Assembly: GCA_030038695.1 (NCBI GenBank)
Contig: JASHSN010000027.1
Coordinates: forward strand, 1-10,651
Direction: 5' to 3'
Source of the DNA: Nitrososphaeraceae archaeon
GTDB lineage: Archaea > Thermoproteota > Nitrososphaeria > Nitrososphaerales > Nitrososphaeraceae
Length of the DNA: 10,651 nucleotides
Every line of letters begins with the position of its first letter. Positions within the stretch are counted from its first letter, which is position 1. A model generated the notes under the pieces. It had not been told where the DNA came from. It saw only the letters and a program-made list of their open reading frames with translations, and made no database searches. Position numbers and translations under genes: made by a program. Positions 5,267 to 10,651 of the stretch are shown one piece after another.

Positions 5267-5857
5267 TCATTGGTCGCTCCTTGTCTGGTTATTTTCAAAT
5301 TGAAACACGAGTGTCGTATTTGATAGATTAATAATCTCAATTCTTATTCCGAGCAGATCATTAAAAATTATTTGAAGCAGATTCCTAATAAGTAAGGCCC
5401 AATTTTCTCCGAGATTGTGCTTCACAATATATCTATGAGTGGTATCATCATTTTCCACTGTATGATTAATTTCAATAAATGACTTCTGCATTAAAGTTTC
5501 AAACCAAGATAAAAATGAATCCAAATCTATCTTTCCTTTCATCACTAACATGATATCCTGTACTGCGCTCTTGGCAACATTTTTTGCCAAATTTGTAATA
5601 TCGTCTTTACTGACATATGCAAGAAGTTGTGCCACCACAGGTTTAGCTAAAGGCATTATTCCAGCTCGCGTTTCAAACGTGTCCCATTGCACATAACTTT
5701 TTAAGATTTGATTAACAGAAGTATTTAAGCTTCTATCGTGCATAGTCGACTCGGTGCGTAATTTGTTTATAGTATCTGTATCAATACGAAATGTAATAGT
5801 AGTTGTTATTTTCCTTGTTCTTTTACTCGTGTTATTGTGATGTCTAATAACGTGCAA
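5267..5857 (-). CDS. Ribbon-helix-helix domain regulator with a C-terminal sensor-like domain
   Basis: The 196-aa product starts with a basic tail, then an RHH DNA-binding domain at about residues 17-57: strand 'KITTTITFRID', helix 'TDTINKLRTESTMH', helix 'SLNTSVNQILKSYVQW'. The remaining 135 residues contain a helical middle with 'SKDDITNLAKNVAKSAVQDI' and an end segment 'HNLGENWALLIRNLLQII', followed by strand-like 'IRIEIINLSNTTLVFQFE'. The C-terminal part has no domain I can name; its alpha-beta pattern suggests ligand binding or dimerisation. The start is TTG 5857; no ATG is available, and a TATA-like sequence lies about 34 bases upstream. It is probably a cytosolic repressor or activator. 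The RHH core resembles that of the partial gene at 1-121. Confidence 0.75.
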   Translation of the reverse strand: MHVIRHHNNTSKRTRKITTTITFRIDTDTINKLRTESTMHDRSLNTSVNQILKSYVQWDTFETRAGIMPLAKPVVAQLLAYVSKDDITNLAKNVAKSAVQDIMLVMKGKIDLDSFLSWFETLMQKSFIEINHTVENDDTTHRYIVKHNLGENWALLIRNLLQIIFNDLLGIRIEIINLSNTTLVFQFENNQTRSDQ

Positions 5858-5886
5858 AAGGAACCGAAATGAGATTCACCTATTAC

Positions 5887-5896
5887 TAATATAAGA
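5887..5896. promoter_or_regulatory. TATA-like box between divergent RHH gene and small ORF
   Basis: TAATATAAGA is AT-rich on both strands. It is centred about 34 bases before the TTG at 5857 (minus) and about 20 bases before the GTG at 5911 (plus). It more plausibly serves the RHH gene. Confidence 0.3.
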
Positions 5897-5910
5897 TTTA
5901 TTGTTGGTAG

Positions 5911-6051
5911 GTGAGCCGTAACGCGTACATCTTTAACGACTATTTACTTCAAAAAATTGAAGAAAGACATTATGAAAATGCTTTTGAAGTTACAAGGGCG
6001 GCTGGGCTTGTTCGCCGTGTCATATTGATCTCCAATTCTAACTGGAAGTGA
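5911..6051 (+). CDS. Possible 46-aa ORF, maybe the front of a broken gene
   Basis: GTG 5911 opens 46 codons to TGA 6049-6051, starting VSRNAYIFNDYLLQKIEE and ending 'GLVRRVILISNSNWK'. Residue composition is protein-like (balanced charges, amphipathic helix around 10-30) and better than expected for AT-rich noise. After the TGA the same frame stays open another 39 codons ('KLLAAIGCKYKTSHIPHLL...') to a second TGA, so this could be a longer gene with one in-frame stop. No family is recognised. A GC-rich 7-base inverted repeat (5997-6003 with 6060-6066) overlaps its end. Confidence 0.3.
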   Translation: MSRNAYIFNDYLLQKIEERHYENAFEVTRAAGLVRRVILISNSNWK

Positions 6052-6275
6052 AAGCTATTAGCCGCCATTGGCTGTAAGTACAAGACATCTCACATCCCAC
6101 ATCTACTTTACAGATTGGTCCCAATTTGTTATAATTTTGGTTCTTCTATCCCTTCTCTAAATATTTCGTGAACAACGATCTGATCTAGAAAAACCATACG
6201 GATATGTTTTGTGTGATTTCTTGACATAATCTGCCTCCCGTCGAACGCTTCCAGAGTTTCATAATATAGCGTTGC

Positions 6276-6290
6276 CTCCTTCTTAAGGAG
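6276..6290. other. Short perfect hairpin CTCCTT-CTT-AAGGAG
   Basis: A 6-bp stem with a 3-base loop, upstream of the TATA box of the zinc-finger gene. No T-run follows. It may be a chance dyad or a regulatory stem. Confidence 0.25.
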
Positions 6291-6311
6291 AGGATGCCAA
6301 TAACATGAAAG

Positions 6312-6323
6312 CTTTTATCAAAT
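6312..6323 (+). promoter_or_regulatory. TATA-like box for the zinc-finger gene
   Basis: CTTTTATCAAAT is centred about 25 bases before ATG 6342, the usual leaderless spacing in this window. Confidence 0.4.
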
Positions 6324-6341
6324 ATTCATATTCAAAAGTTA

Positions 6342-6514
6342 ATGGAAATAGAATGTGATGAGTGTTCTGAGAAATTAAATGACAACGCCGAGCTTGCAAT
6401 TCATCAAAGTCATATTGTGGTGCATGTAGAAAGGAGTTGGCTAATCAGAAAGAACTAATCAAACATGTGAAAGATACACATGGGATCACAATACCATCCA
6501 ACAATCCCGACTAG
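6342..6514 (+). pseudogene. Two-finger C2H2 zinc-finger protein, broken by a one-base frameshift
   Basis: From ATG 6342 the first frame gives MEIECDECSEKL then 'NDNAELAIHQSH', one finger of form C5-x2-C8-x12-H21-x2-H24. At about 6413-6416 the reading must shift by one base. The other frame then gives 'CGACRKELANQKELIKHVKD', 'THGITIPSNNPD' and TAG (6512-6514): a second finger, C-x2-C-x12-H-x4-H. The total span of 173 bases is one short of a multiple of three, so a single missing base would restore one protein of about 57 residues. Tiny two-finger proteins of this type are common in thaumarchaea and are thought to bind nucleic acid. A TATA box 25 bases upstream supports the ATG. The break may be real or a sequencing error. 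Confidence 0.7.
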
Positions 6515-6665
6515 GGCATCGATAGGATTACGTGCTCATAAAATATGTAATTAATTAATCAATTAGAGCCGCACTTGAAGCTCAACCATCCGATCAGTGT
6601 CATAACGATATACTTTACGAGGATAATTTAAATATGCAGTGTATAACATAGTGATCTTTATTTGA

Positions 6666-7112
6666 TCATAATCTCAACTTCAAATATTCCCCAATCAAAA
6701 TGGCAGTAGGATATAAGACCTGTTCCTCGATCTTGGCATGAAGCTTGAGTTTTTCTGCAAACTGTATAATACCTGGTTTATTTTCTTTCTCTGCCACTTC
6801 GATCAGATGCTCTAGCGCTGTGACAATTCCATTGTGTTCTTCGATCATATTTGGAAGATCGGCCTTCAACCTTTCTGTCATAGTAAGGATACTCTTCATT
6901 TCTGGACCAATTTGGGTTTGTTTTGCTAAAGTAGATAATAAACCTAAAGGCGGCAATGCATATTCTTCTTCCTTTTCAAAATGTGGATGTAGGACCTCTG
7001 CAACAGCCTTTGCCGCTTCACCTACTTTACCACCTTCTTTGACTGCATCAACAAGTTGTCTATGAAGTTCTTCGTGTTCTAATTCTAAAGATTCTGGGAT
7101 CTCGAATTCCAT
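6666..7112 (-). CDS. Hemerythrin-like (HHE domain) protein
   Basis: The 148-aa product is an all-helical HHE protein. Candidate di-iron ligands are spread over four helices: H13 and H17 ('EHEELH'), H42, H44 and E48/E49 ('LHPHFEKEEEYALPPL'), H93 and H102 ('EEHNGIVTALEHL'), and H125 with E129 ('KLHAKIEEQVLYP'). Hemerythrin-like proteins bind O2, NO or peroxide at a di-iron site and often serve in oxygen or iron sensing, storage or NO protection; which applies is not visible. The length is normal for a single domain and no extra domain is attached. A TATA-like box about 26 bases before ATG 7112 suggests a leaderless mRNA. It is divergent from sdhB, sharing a 169-base promoter region. Confidence 0.85.
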   Translation of the reverse strand: MEFEIPESLELEHEELHRQLVDAVKEGGKVGEAAKAVAEVLHPHFEKEEEYALPPLGLLSTLAKQTQIGPEMKSILTMTERLKADLPNMIEEHNGIVTALEHLIEVAEKENKPGIIQFAEKLKLHAKIEEQVLYPTAILIGEYLKLRL

Positions 7113-7131
7113 ATATTTGGATATAACCCAA

Positions 7132-7143
7132 GGATAAATAACT
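7132..7143 (-). promoter_or_regulatory. TATA box for the hemerythrin-like gene
   Basis: The minus strand reads AGTTATTTATCC, centred about 26 bases before ATG 7112. Confidence 0.45.
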
Positions 7144-7251
7144 TCAGCGATTCAAAAACTAAATTGTAAAAGTGTCAAAAATATAACGTCTACCAAAAAC
7201 AAGAGTTGACAAAGCTAATGATAATATATAGATATATATCGTCTTGTAAAA

Positions 7252-7259
7252 TTTATATG
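7252..7259 (+). promoter_or_regulatory. TATA box for sdhB
   Basis: TTTATATG is centred about 27 bases before ATG 7282, giving a leaderless transcript. It shows that sdhB has its own promoter rather than lying inside an sdh operon. Confidence 0.5.
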
Positions 7260-7281
7260 AATACAGACGAGTAGAGTAAGA

Positions 7282-8172
7282 ATGCCAAATCTTATTGGAA
7301 AAATAAAGATGCTTACCAGAGCAAGACAAACTCATATCAGAATAATTGAGGGAAGTAAGATAACCACACGTGACAAGATCCTTATCAATGTATTTCGCAA
7401 AAATACCGTACGAGGTGATACTGAACATCACTATGATAAGTTTGAAATTCCGGTGAGACGCTCGACGACTGTTCTTGACGCACTTTTGTATGCAAAAAGT
7501 TATCTTGATAGAAGCGTAGCAATAAGGTATTCTTGCAGAATGGCTTCTTGTGGATCTTGCGGAATGAAGATCAACGGGATTCCGAGACTTGCTTGTTATA
7601 CAAACGTTTCACAATTGGAGGGAGATACGATTACATGTACTCCGTTATCAAATTTTCCCCATATTCGCGATCTAGTGACAGATTTTTCACAATTTTTTGA
7701 TCATCACAAGGACATGCAACCATTCATACATAATGAATTTGCTGATATACAACTTAAAACCGAAATAACACAAAAGGAAGATGATAGCAAAAATAAAGAA
7801 TTTGGAGAATTCAAACAAACTCCTAAAGACCTAGATAAATATTTACAATTCTCATATTGTATAAAGTGTGGATTATGTTACTCAGCGTGTCCAACCGCTG
7901 GAGCAGATCTAAAATTCCCAGGTCCACAAGCTCTTGCACAGATGTATAGATATGTGGCTGATAGTAGAGATAATGCAATCAACGAAAGATTGGATATAGT
8001 TGATAATCAACATGGAGTATGGAGATGTCATTTTCCTTCGTCATGTAGTGTTGTATGCCCAAAAGGTGTTGATCCATCGCTGGGAATACAGTTGTTAAGA
8101 AGGCATCTCGTAGGGTTCTCAAAGAATGAAAAGAAAATAGCTGAATTATTTAATAAAGACCTTCAAGAATGA
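7282..8172 (+). CDS. sdhB: Succinate dehydrogenase iron-sulfur subunit
   Basis: The 296-aa product has all three iron-sulfur centres of SdhB. The plant-type 2Fe-2S site uses C85, C90, C93 and C105 ('SCRMASCGSCGMKING...LAC'). The second half supplies C193-x2-C196-x2-C199-x3-C203-P and C249-x5-C255-x3-C259-P, giving 4Fe-4S (C193, C196, C199, C259) and 3Fe-4S (C203, C249, C255) clusters. SdhB passes electrons from the flavoprotein SdhA to membrane subunits and quinone, linking the TCA cycle to the respiratory chain. The N-terminus has about 30 residues before the usual start of the family fold. A polar linker (about 160-182) joins the halves. No intact sdhA, sdhC or sdhD adjoins; a decayed sdhA end lies 478 bases downstream on the other strand. 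All ligands are kept, so it is probably functional with partners elsewhere. Confidence 0.93.
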   Translation: MPNLIGKIKMLTRARQTHIRIIEGSKITTRDKILINVFRKNTVRGDTEHHYDKFEIPVRRSTTVLDALLYAKSYLDRSVAIRYSCRMASCGSCGMKINGIPRLACYTNVSQLEGDTITCTPLSNFPHIRDLVTDFSQFFDHHKDMQPFIHNEFADIQLKTEITQKEDDSKNKEFGEFKQTPKDLDKYLQFSYCIKCGLCYSACPTAGADLKFPGPQALAQMYRYVADSRDNAINERLDIVDNQHGVWRCHFPSSCSVVCPKGVDPSLGIQLLRRHLVGFSKNEKKIAELFNKDLQE

Positions 8173-8190
8173 AAGTACGACAAAATGATA

Positions 8191-8549
8191 TTAAGATTCA
8201 GATTTGAAGTTTGAAGATTTCACAAATTTCGAGATAAGATACCTACCCCAAGTATAAAGACACCTATCCTCTTTTACTGTCGGCAGAATGTATTACCAGA
8301 TGTAGCGATACCTGTATTACCAGATGTAGGCTCTATTATGATGCTTCTGTCTTTCTTCAGCAGCACTTTTCTCTCAGCCTCCTTTATCATCCAGTACGCA
8401 GCCCTGTCTTTGACCGAACCAAAAGGGTTGAACCATTCTAGCTTGGCAAAGAACTTTAGTCTGCTTGTGGAAAACGAACTCAGCTCTACAAGAGGAGTGC
8501 TGCCTATTTGACTTACTATATCTGGCCGAACAAGAGTAGTCATGTTCAT
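8191..8549 (-). pseudogene. cysK: Cysteine synthase remnant with internal deletion
   Basis: From ATG 8549 the first about 80 residues are clearly a PLP-dependent cysteine synthase: 'IGSTPLVELSSF', then 'FNPFGSVKDRAA' with the PLP lysine, then 'IEPTSGNTGIA', the phosphate/substrate loop. After this loop the sequence repeats 'TSGNT' and ends after four more residues at TAA 8274-8276, where the intact enzyme would have over 200 further residues. A 16-base sequence occurs twice (8289-8304, 8313-8328), a 24-base in-frame duplication at the break. Beyond it, another frame reads 'RYLISKFVK' to TAA 8191-8193, resembling the 'RYLS' end of the family, so the middle may have been deleted; that part is tentative. 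The enzyme normally makes cysteine from O-acetylserine or O-phosphoserine. Confidence 0.75.
8289..8328. repeat. 16-bp direct repeat, 24-bp period, inside the cysK remnant
   Basis: TGTATTACCAGATGTA occurs at 8289-8304 and 8313-8328. On the minus strand it duplicates the codons for the TSGNTGIA loop in frame. It marks the point where the cysteine synthase reading stops. Confidence 0.8.
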
Positions 8550-8650
8550 TTAGCCTTTTTGATTAGGAACTCATGATCCTCGTTATCTTTACCTGAAGAT
8601 AATGTCCATTTCCTTTACCCACATCGATATGTTTTGGTTTCATGCGCCCA

Positions 8651-9010
8651 TTAATATTTTCTTTCCGTTGGAGCATAGCGAGTGATAGTTACTGGGTACC
8701 AACATATTTTTGGCGAATGCTTGTTATAATATGCTAGTGTATGCTTCAGGAAATTCAGATCATCTCTAGCTGGATAATCAGTCCGTGCATGTGCTCCCCT
8801 TGATTCCGGCGTATTGCACTGGATATGTATAGACCCATAATTTGGTACAAGCCAGCAGAGACTAACCAGAACTTGCTTCAATTCCATACAAACGTTCACC
8901 AAGCAATATATGGAAGGTTCGACAAGTATCGATATGCCGTCTGACAACAAACTATCCCGATTCGATATTGACGAGATGTCCCATCGATTGTCATGTCTAT
9001 TTCCACATGA
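8651..9010 (-). pseudogene. sdhA: Frameshifted C-terminal remnant of succinate dehydrogenase flavoprotein
   Basis: The minus strand ends with the typical SdhA C-terminus: 'ESRGAHARTDYPARDD', then 'NFLKHTLAYY', then 'PVTITRYAPTERKY' and TAA 8653-8651. The Arg of 'ESRGAHAR' and the following 'DYPxRDD' belong to the conserved capping and active-site region. Just upstream, a second frame gives 'GLYISSAIRR', which should join 'ESRGAH', so a frameshift sits near 8806-8815. Further up, the first frame gives 'NRDSLLSDGISILVE', like a shortened 'NRLGSNSLL' motif, and near 9010-8975 another frame gives 'VEIDMTIDGTS', like the 'TDIDG' strand. Roughly 120 codons of an enzyme near 570 residues survive, in at least two frames. 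It lies upstream of the cysK remnant on the same strand. Confidence 0.78.
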
Positions 9011-9046
9011 AATAAAAAGACATCCAGAAATAAGAGAATTTGATAA

Positions 9047-9540
9047 AGACGAAATATAAAGCTACTTCCCTTAGGAATAATAGTTGTGCTAGCTTTTTTC
9101 TCTCTAGCGTATGCATCAAACGAACGTTCATACAAATACAGATACGACGCATATAACGAAGTCCAAACAGAAGGTGCTGATCAACCGTCAAGCTACATTG
9201 GTTCTGATCTATCTACAACGTGGACTATGGGACAACCACAAGTACAAGTAATATAACTGCCTGTACAGATGGCTACATAGCTGGATGGCAAGCATGGTGT
9301 AAGAAAGACCTAAAGGATTGTCTATGGGATGTTATTAATGGTATTTTCCCAGACCAGCAACATCAATTGCTATCATCATTATTTCAAGGCAATTGGGTGC
9401 TAACGAACGGTACTATAGACCCGCATTGAGGTCATGTCACCGTAAATTCAAAAGTGAAGCTGAAAATCTATGACCAACAAAGAACACTAGAAGGTATTGG
9501 AAACGACGGAAACTACTATTATATCAATAAGACTAAGTAG
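9047..9540 (+). pseudogene. Broken gene for a small secreted protein
   Basis: Three coherent stretches line up. First, 9047-9258: 'NIKLLPLGIIVVLAFFSLAY' and 'ASNERSYKYRYDAYNEVQ', a signal peptide with likely cleavage after AYA, running to a TAA. Second, in another frame (about 9208-9429), 'ITACTDGYIAGWQAWCKKD' and 'LKDCLWDVINGIFPDQQHQL' to TGA 9427-9429. Third, in the same frame after that TGA, 'GHVTVNSKVKLKIYDQQRTL' and 'EGIGNDGNYYYINKTK' to TAG 9538-9540. Thus one frameshift (between about 9208 and 9255) and one in-frame stop break a protein of about 160 residues. Three cysteines in the middle part could form disulfides outside the cell. No start codon is seen at the expected place; TAA 9044-9046 closes the frame upstream. 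The second stretch could still be read alone from GTG 9220 but would lack the signal peptide. Function unknown. Confidence 0.6.
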
Positions 9541-9828
9541 CTACATTATCATTCCAGTACAGTCGAAGTTCGACTCCAAGCCGTCACCCCTACATCTAGT
9601 AGGGTCACTAGATTTTTGACCCATCGAGATCGATGTAATCATCAATATCCGCTTACACGACTCTTTGACCAGTTATTTTCCCCTTTAATTCTGCAATTTG
9701 ATCTCCTAGCCTAATTGTATGAGACTGGAAGTCAGAATATAAACTTGTTTTGGGTAAGATAAAGGGCGGAAGAATTTTACACAATAAACAACGATACTGA
9801 GACAGAATTATACTCACATAGGCACGAC
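9541..9828. other. Intergenic region with a cluster of overlapping palindromes
   Basis: No gene was seen here. Between 9561 and 9635 there are four close dyads: AGTCGAA-G-TTCGACT (9561-9575), CCCTAC/GTAGGG (9588-9604), GGGTCA/TGACCC (9602-9622) and CATCGA-GA-TCGATG (9622-9635). The second and third share GGG and cannot form together; CTAGT/ACTAG (9596-9611) is a further alternative. This may be a terminator region for either flanking gene, a small structured RNA, or remains of a mobile element. From 9640 to 9828 nothing was recognised. Confidence 0.4.
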
Positions 9829-10536
9829 TCACAGAGGTTTAATGCCTACTAACAATGCTAATTCGAGCCACTTCCAATAACAGTCTACATCTATAAAACC
9901 AATCTCTTCAAGCCAGTTAAGCTGTGTTTGCGTGTCTAATAACTTATTGGATTTATCTTCCTTTTTGTATGTTGTTTTTACCAAGAATTGTTTATGAAGA
10001 CGTTCTGTAGGCGAAGCAACACGGTCTAAGTTGCAAAAAACTCTCCCAGGCTTTAACAAATCGTAAACCTCCTTGTAAAGCGAGTATTTGCGTTCATGCT
10101 TCAGATGATGTATTGCAAGTCCAGAAATTATTGCATCAAATTGTATTTCTGACCGTCCTACTTCTTCTGTTATTAATTTGTCTGAAATGGGATATGAAAG
10201 GTCATGTTCTATTATGCTTACATCATTGTCGTCTTTAAAGTAACTTGTGGCTTTTTCTAGCATAGTCGGTGAAACATCAACTACTATAAATTTAGGTGAT
10301 GATAATGATGATATTGGCGACTGCTGTTGTCGTCGTTTTATCAATTTAATTAGTCTGCCATCTCCTGTTCCTAAATCAAGTATTCTTTTTGCATCTATTG
10401 GAATATATTCTAGGAGAACTTGCTCTCCTTCATCTTTGCGTGGAATACTCTCTGAAACCTCCAAGTACTCCGAAGCATATCCTGGTGACGACCATTCAGC
10501 ACCAGAATCAGAATAGTGCTTGATGCTTCTGCTCAT
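9829..10536 (-). CDS. Class I SAM-dependent methyltransferase
   Basis: From ATG 10536 the product is 235 aa with the standard Rossmann motifs: motif I 'RILDLGTGDGRLI' (51-63) binding SAM, acidic strand 2 end 'VVDVSPTMLEKA' (85-96), 'EHDLSYPI' (110-117), motif IV 'FDAIISGLAIHHL' (133-145), and 'LLKPGRVFCNLDRV' (160-173). A Gln/Ser-rich insert (about 69-80) lies between strands 1 and 2. The C-terminus ('NWLEEIGFIDVDCYWKWLEL') is the usual substrate-side part. It resembles small-molecule methyltransferases of the UbiE/trans-aconitate type, but the substrate cannot be assigned. A GTG at 10557 extends the frame by seven codons; ATG 10536 is preferred because a TATA box lies 26 bases before it and overlaps the GTG. 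No neighbour on the same strand. Confidence 0.88.
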   Translation of the reverse strand: MSRSIKHYSDSGAEWSSPGYASEYLEVSESIPRKDEGEQVLLEYIPIDAKRILDLGTGDGRLIKLIKRRQQQSPISSLSSPKFIVVDVSPTMLEKATSYFKDDNDVSIIEHDLSYPISDKLITEEVGRSEIQFDAIISGLAIHHLKHERKYSLYKEVYDLLKPGRVFCNLDRVASPTERLHKQFLVKTTYKKEDKSNKLLDTQTQLNWLEEIGFIDVDCYWKWLELALLVGIKPL

Positions 10537-10557
10537 GACAAAGCAGATACCATGCAC

Positions 10558-10567
10558 CTATAAGAAC
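10558..10567 (-). promoter_or_regulatory. TATA box for the methyltransferase
   Basis: The minus strand reads TTCTTATAGG, centred about 26 bases before ATG 10536. It decides the start in favour of that ATG. Nothing else was recognised from here to the window end. Confidence 0.45.
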
Positions 10568-10651
10568 ATGACGAGTTATCGTGTTGTATTAGTTCTTTTG
10601 TTTATGTTCTTTTATTGTTTCCTTGTAACTCGTAATATTGCCAATTTGCGT

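Noticed and set aside
5997..6066. GC-rich 7-bp inverted repeat (GGCGGCT / AGCCGCC) spanning 70 bases, tRNA-like in size
   Set aside because: No T-loop, D-arm or anticodon arm could be fitted on either strand, and the left arm lies in codons of the possible 46-aa ORF, which may explain its GC content.
6129..6227. Minus-strand 32-aa ORF with GGAGG before its ATG
   Set aside because: Too short, no recognisable family, and overlaps the plus-strand open frame after 6051; kept as unproven.
6635..6653. TGCAGTGTATAACATAGTG, resembling the palindromic element
   Set aside because: Only the left half matches well, the symmetry is lost, and it lies at the 3' side of the hemerythrin gene with no start codon nearby.
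8563..8643. Minus-strand 26-aa ORF between the sdhA and cysK remnants
   Set aside because: No family recognised, no promoter or ribosome-binding site, and it lies among decayed genes.
8810..8822. CCAGTGCAATACG on the minus strand, similar to the element
   Set aside because: It falls in former coding sequence of the sdhA remnant and lacks the right half of the palindrome.
8896..9135. Minus-strand open frame of 79 codons across the sdhA remnant and the secreted-protein gene
   Set aside because: Only its end shows SdhA-like residues; the rest is antisense to the signal-peptide coding stretch, so it is not one gene.
9562..9580. GTTCGACTCC-like stretch suggesting a tRNA 3' end or attachment site
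   Set aside because: The flanking stem does not pair as a T-arm; it is explained by the local palindrome.

Overview
The window most likely comes from a soil-type ammonia-oxidising thaumarchaeon (Nitrososphaeria, Nitrososphaera/Nitrosocosmicus-like). The reasons are: AT-rich DNA; archaeal TATA boxes centred 25-28 bases before start codons, mostly without Shine-Dalgarno sites (leaderless transcripts); a Zfx-type zinc ferredoxin as in Sulfolobus and Thermoplasma; several CBS-domain proteins; ribbon-helix-helix (RHH) proteins with 'ITFR(L/I)D' cores; a small C2H2 zinc-finger gene; and remnants of a biotin carrier. The lineage is inferred from gene families, not from a marker gene.

Layout. 1-121 (-): start of an RHH regulator cut by the window edge. 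299-1814 (+): two CBS proteins, a two-CBS one and a four-CBS one. 1920-2372 (-): an NTF2/SnoaL-like protein. 2609-3016 (-): a decayed biotin-carrier gene with two in-frame stops. 3226-4164 (-): zinc ferredoxin followed by a 128-aa protein of unknown function. 4488-5147 (+): a helix-turn-helix plus two-CBS regulator. 5267-5857 (-): a second RHH regulator. 5911-6051 (+): a possible 46-aa ORF. 6342-6514 (+): a two-finger zinc-finger gene broken by one base. 6666-7112 (-): hemerythrin-like protein. 7282-8172 (+): intact succinate dehydrogenase iron-sulfur subunit (sdhB). 8191-9540: a gene graveyard with a collapsed cysteine synthase, the frameshifted C-terminal end of sdhA, and a broken secreted-protein gene. 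9829-10536 (-): a class I methyltransferase.

Function. The intact genes fall into two themes. One is energy-sensing regulation: CBS pairs usually bind adenine nucleotides, and one here is attached to a DNA-binding domain. The other is redox and metal chemistry: ferredoxin, SdhB and hemerythrin. The most intriguing non-coding signal is a palindrome-like element, TGCAGTGCAATGCAC. It occurs as two exact 15-base copies before the first CBS gene and the NTF2-like gene, and as a longer imperfect palindrome before the HTH-CBS gene. It could be the operator of a small regulon, perhaps controlled by the HTH-CBS protein itself; this is a hypothesis.

The number of broken genes is high: five clear and one possible. 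Either this is a decaying accessory stretch, or some of the single-base lesions are assembly errors. No tRNA, rRNA, CRISPR array or insertion sequence was seen.
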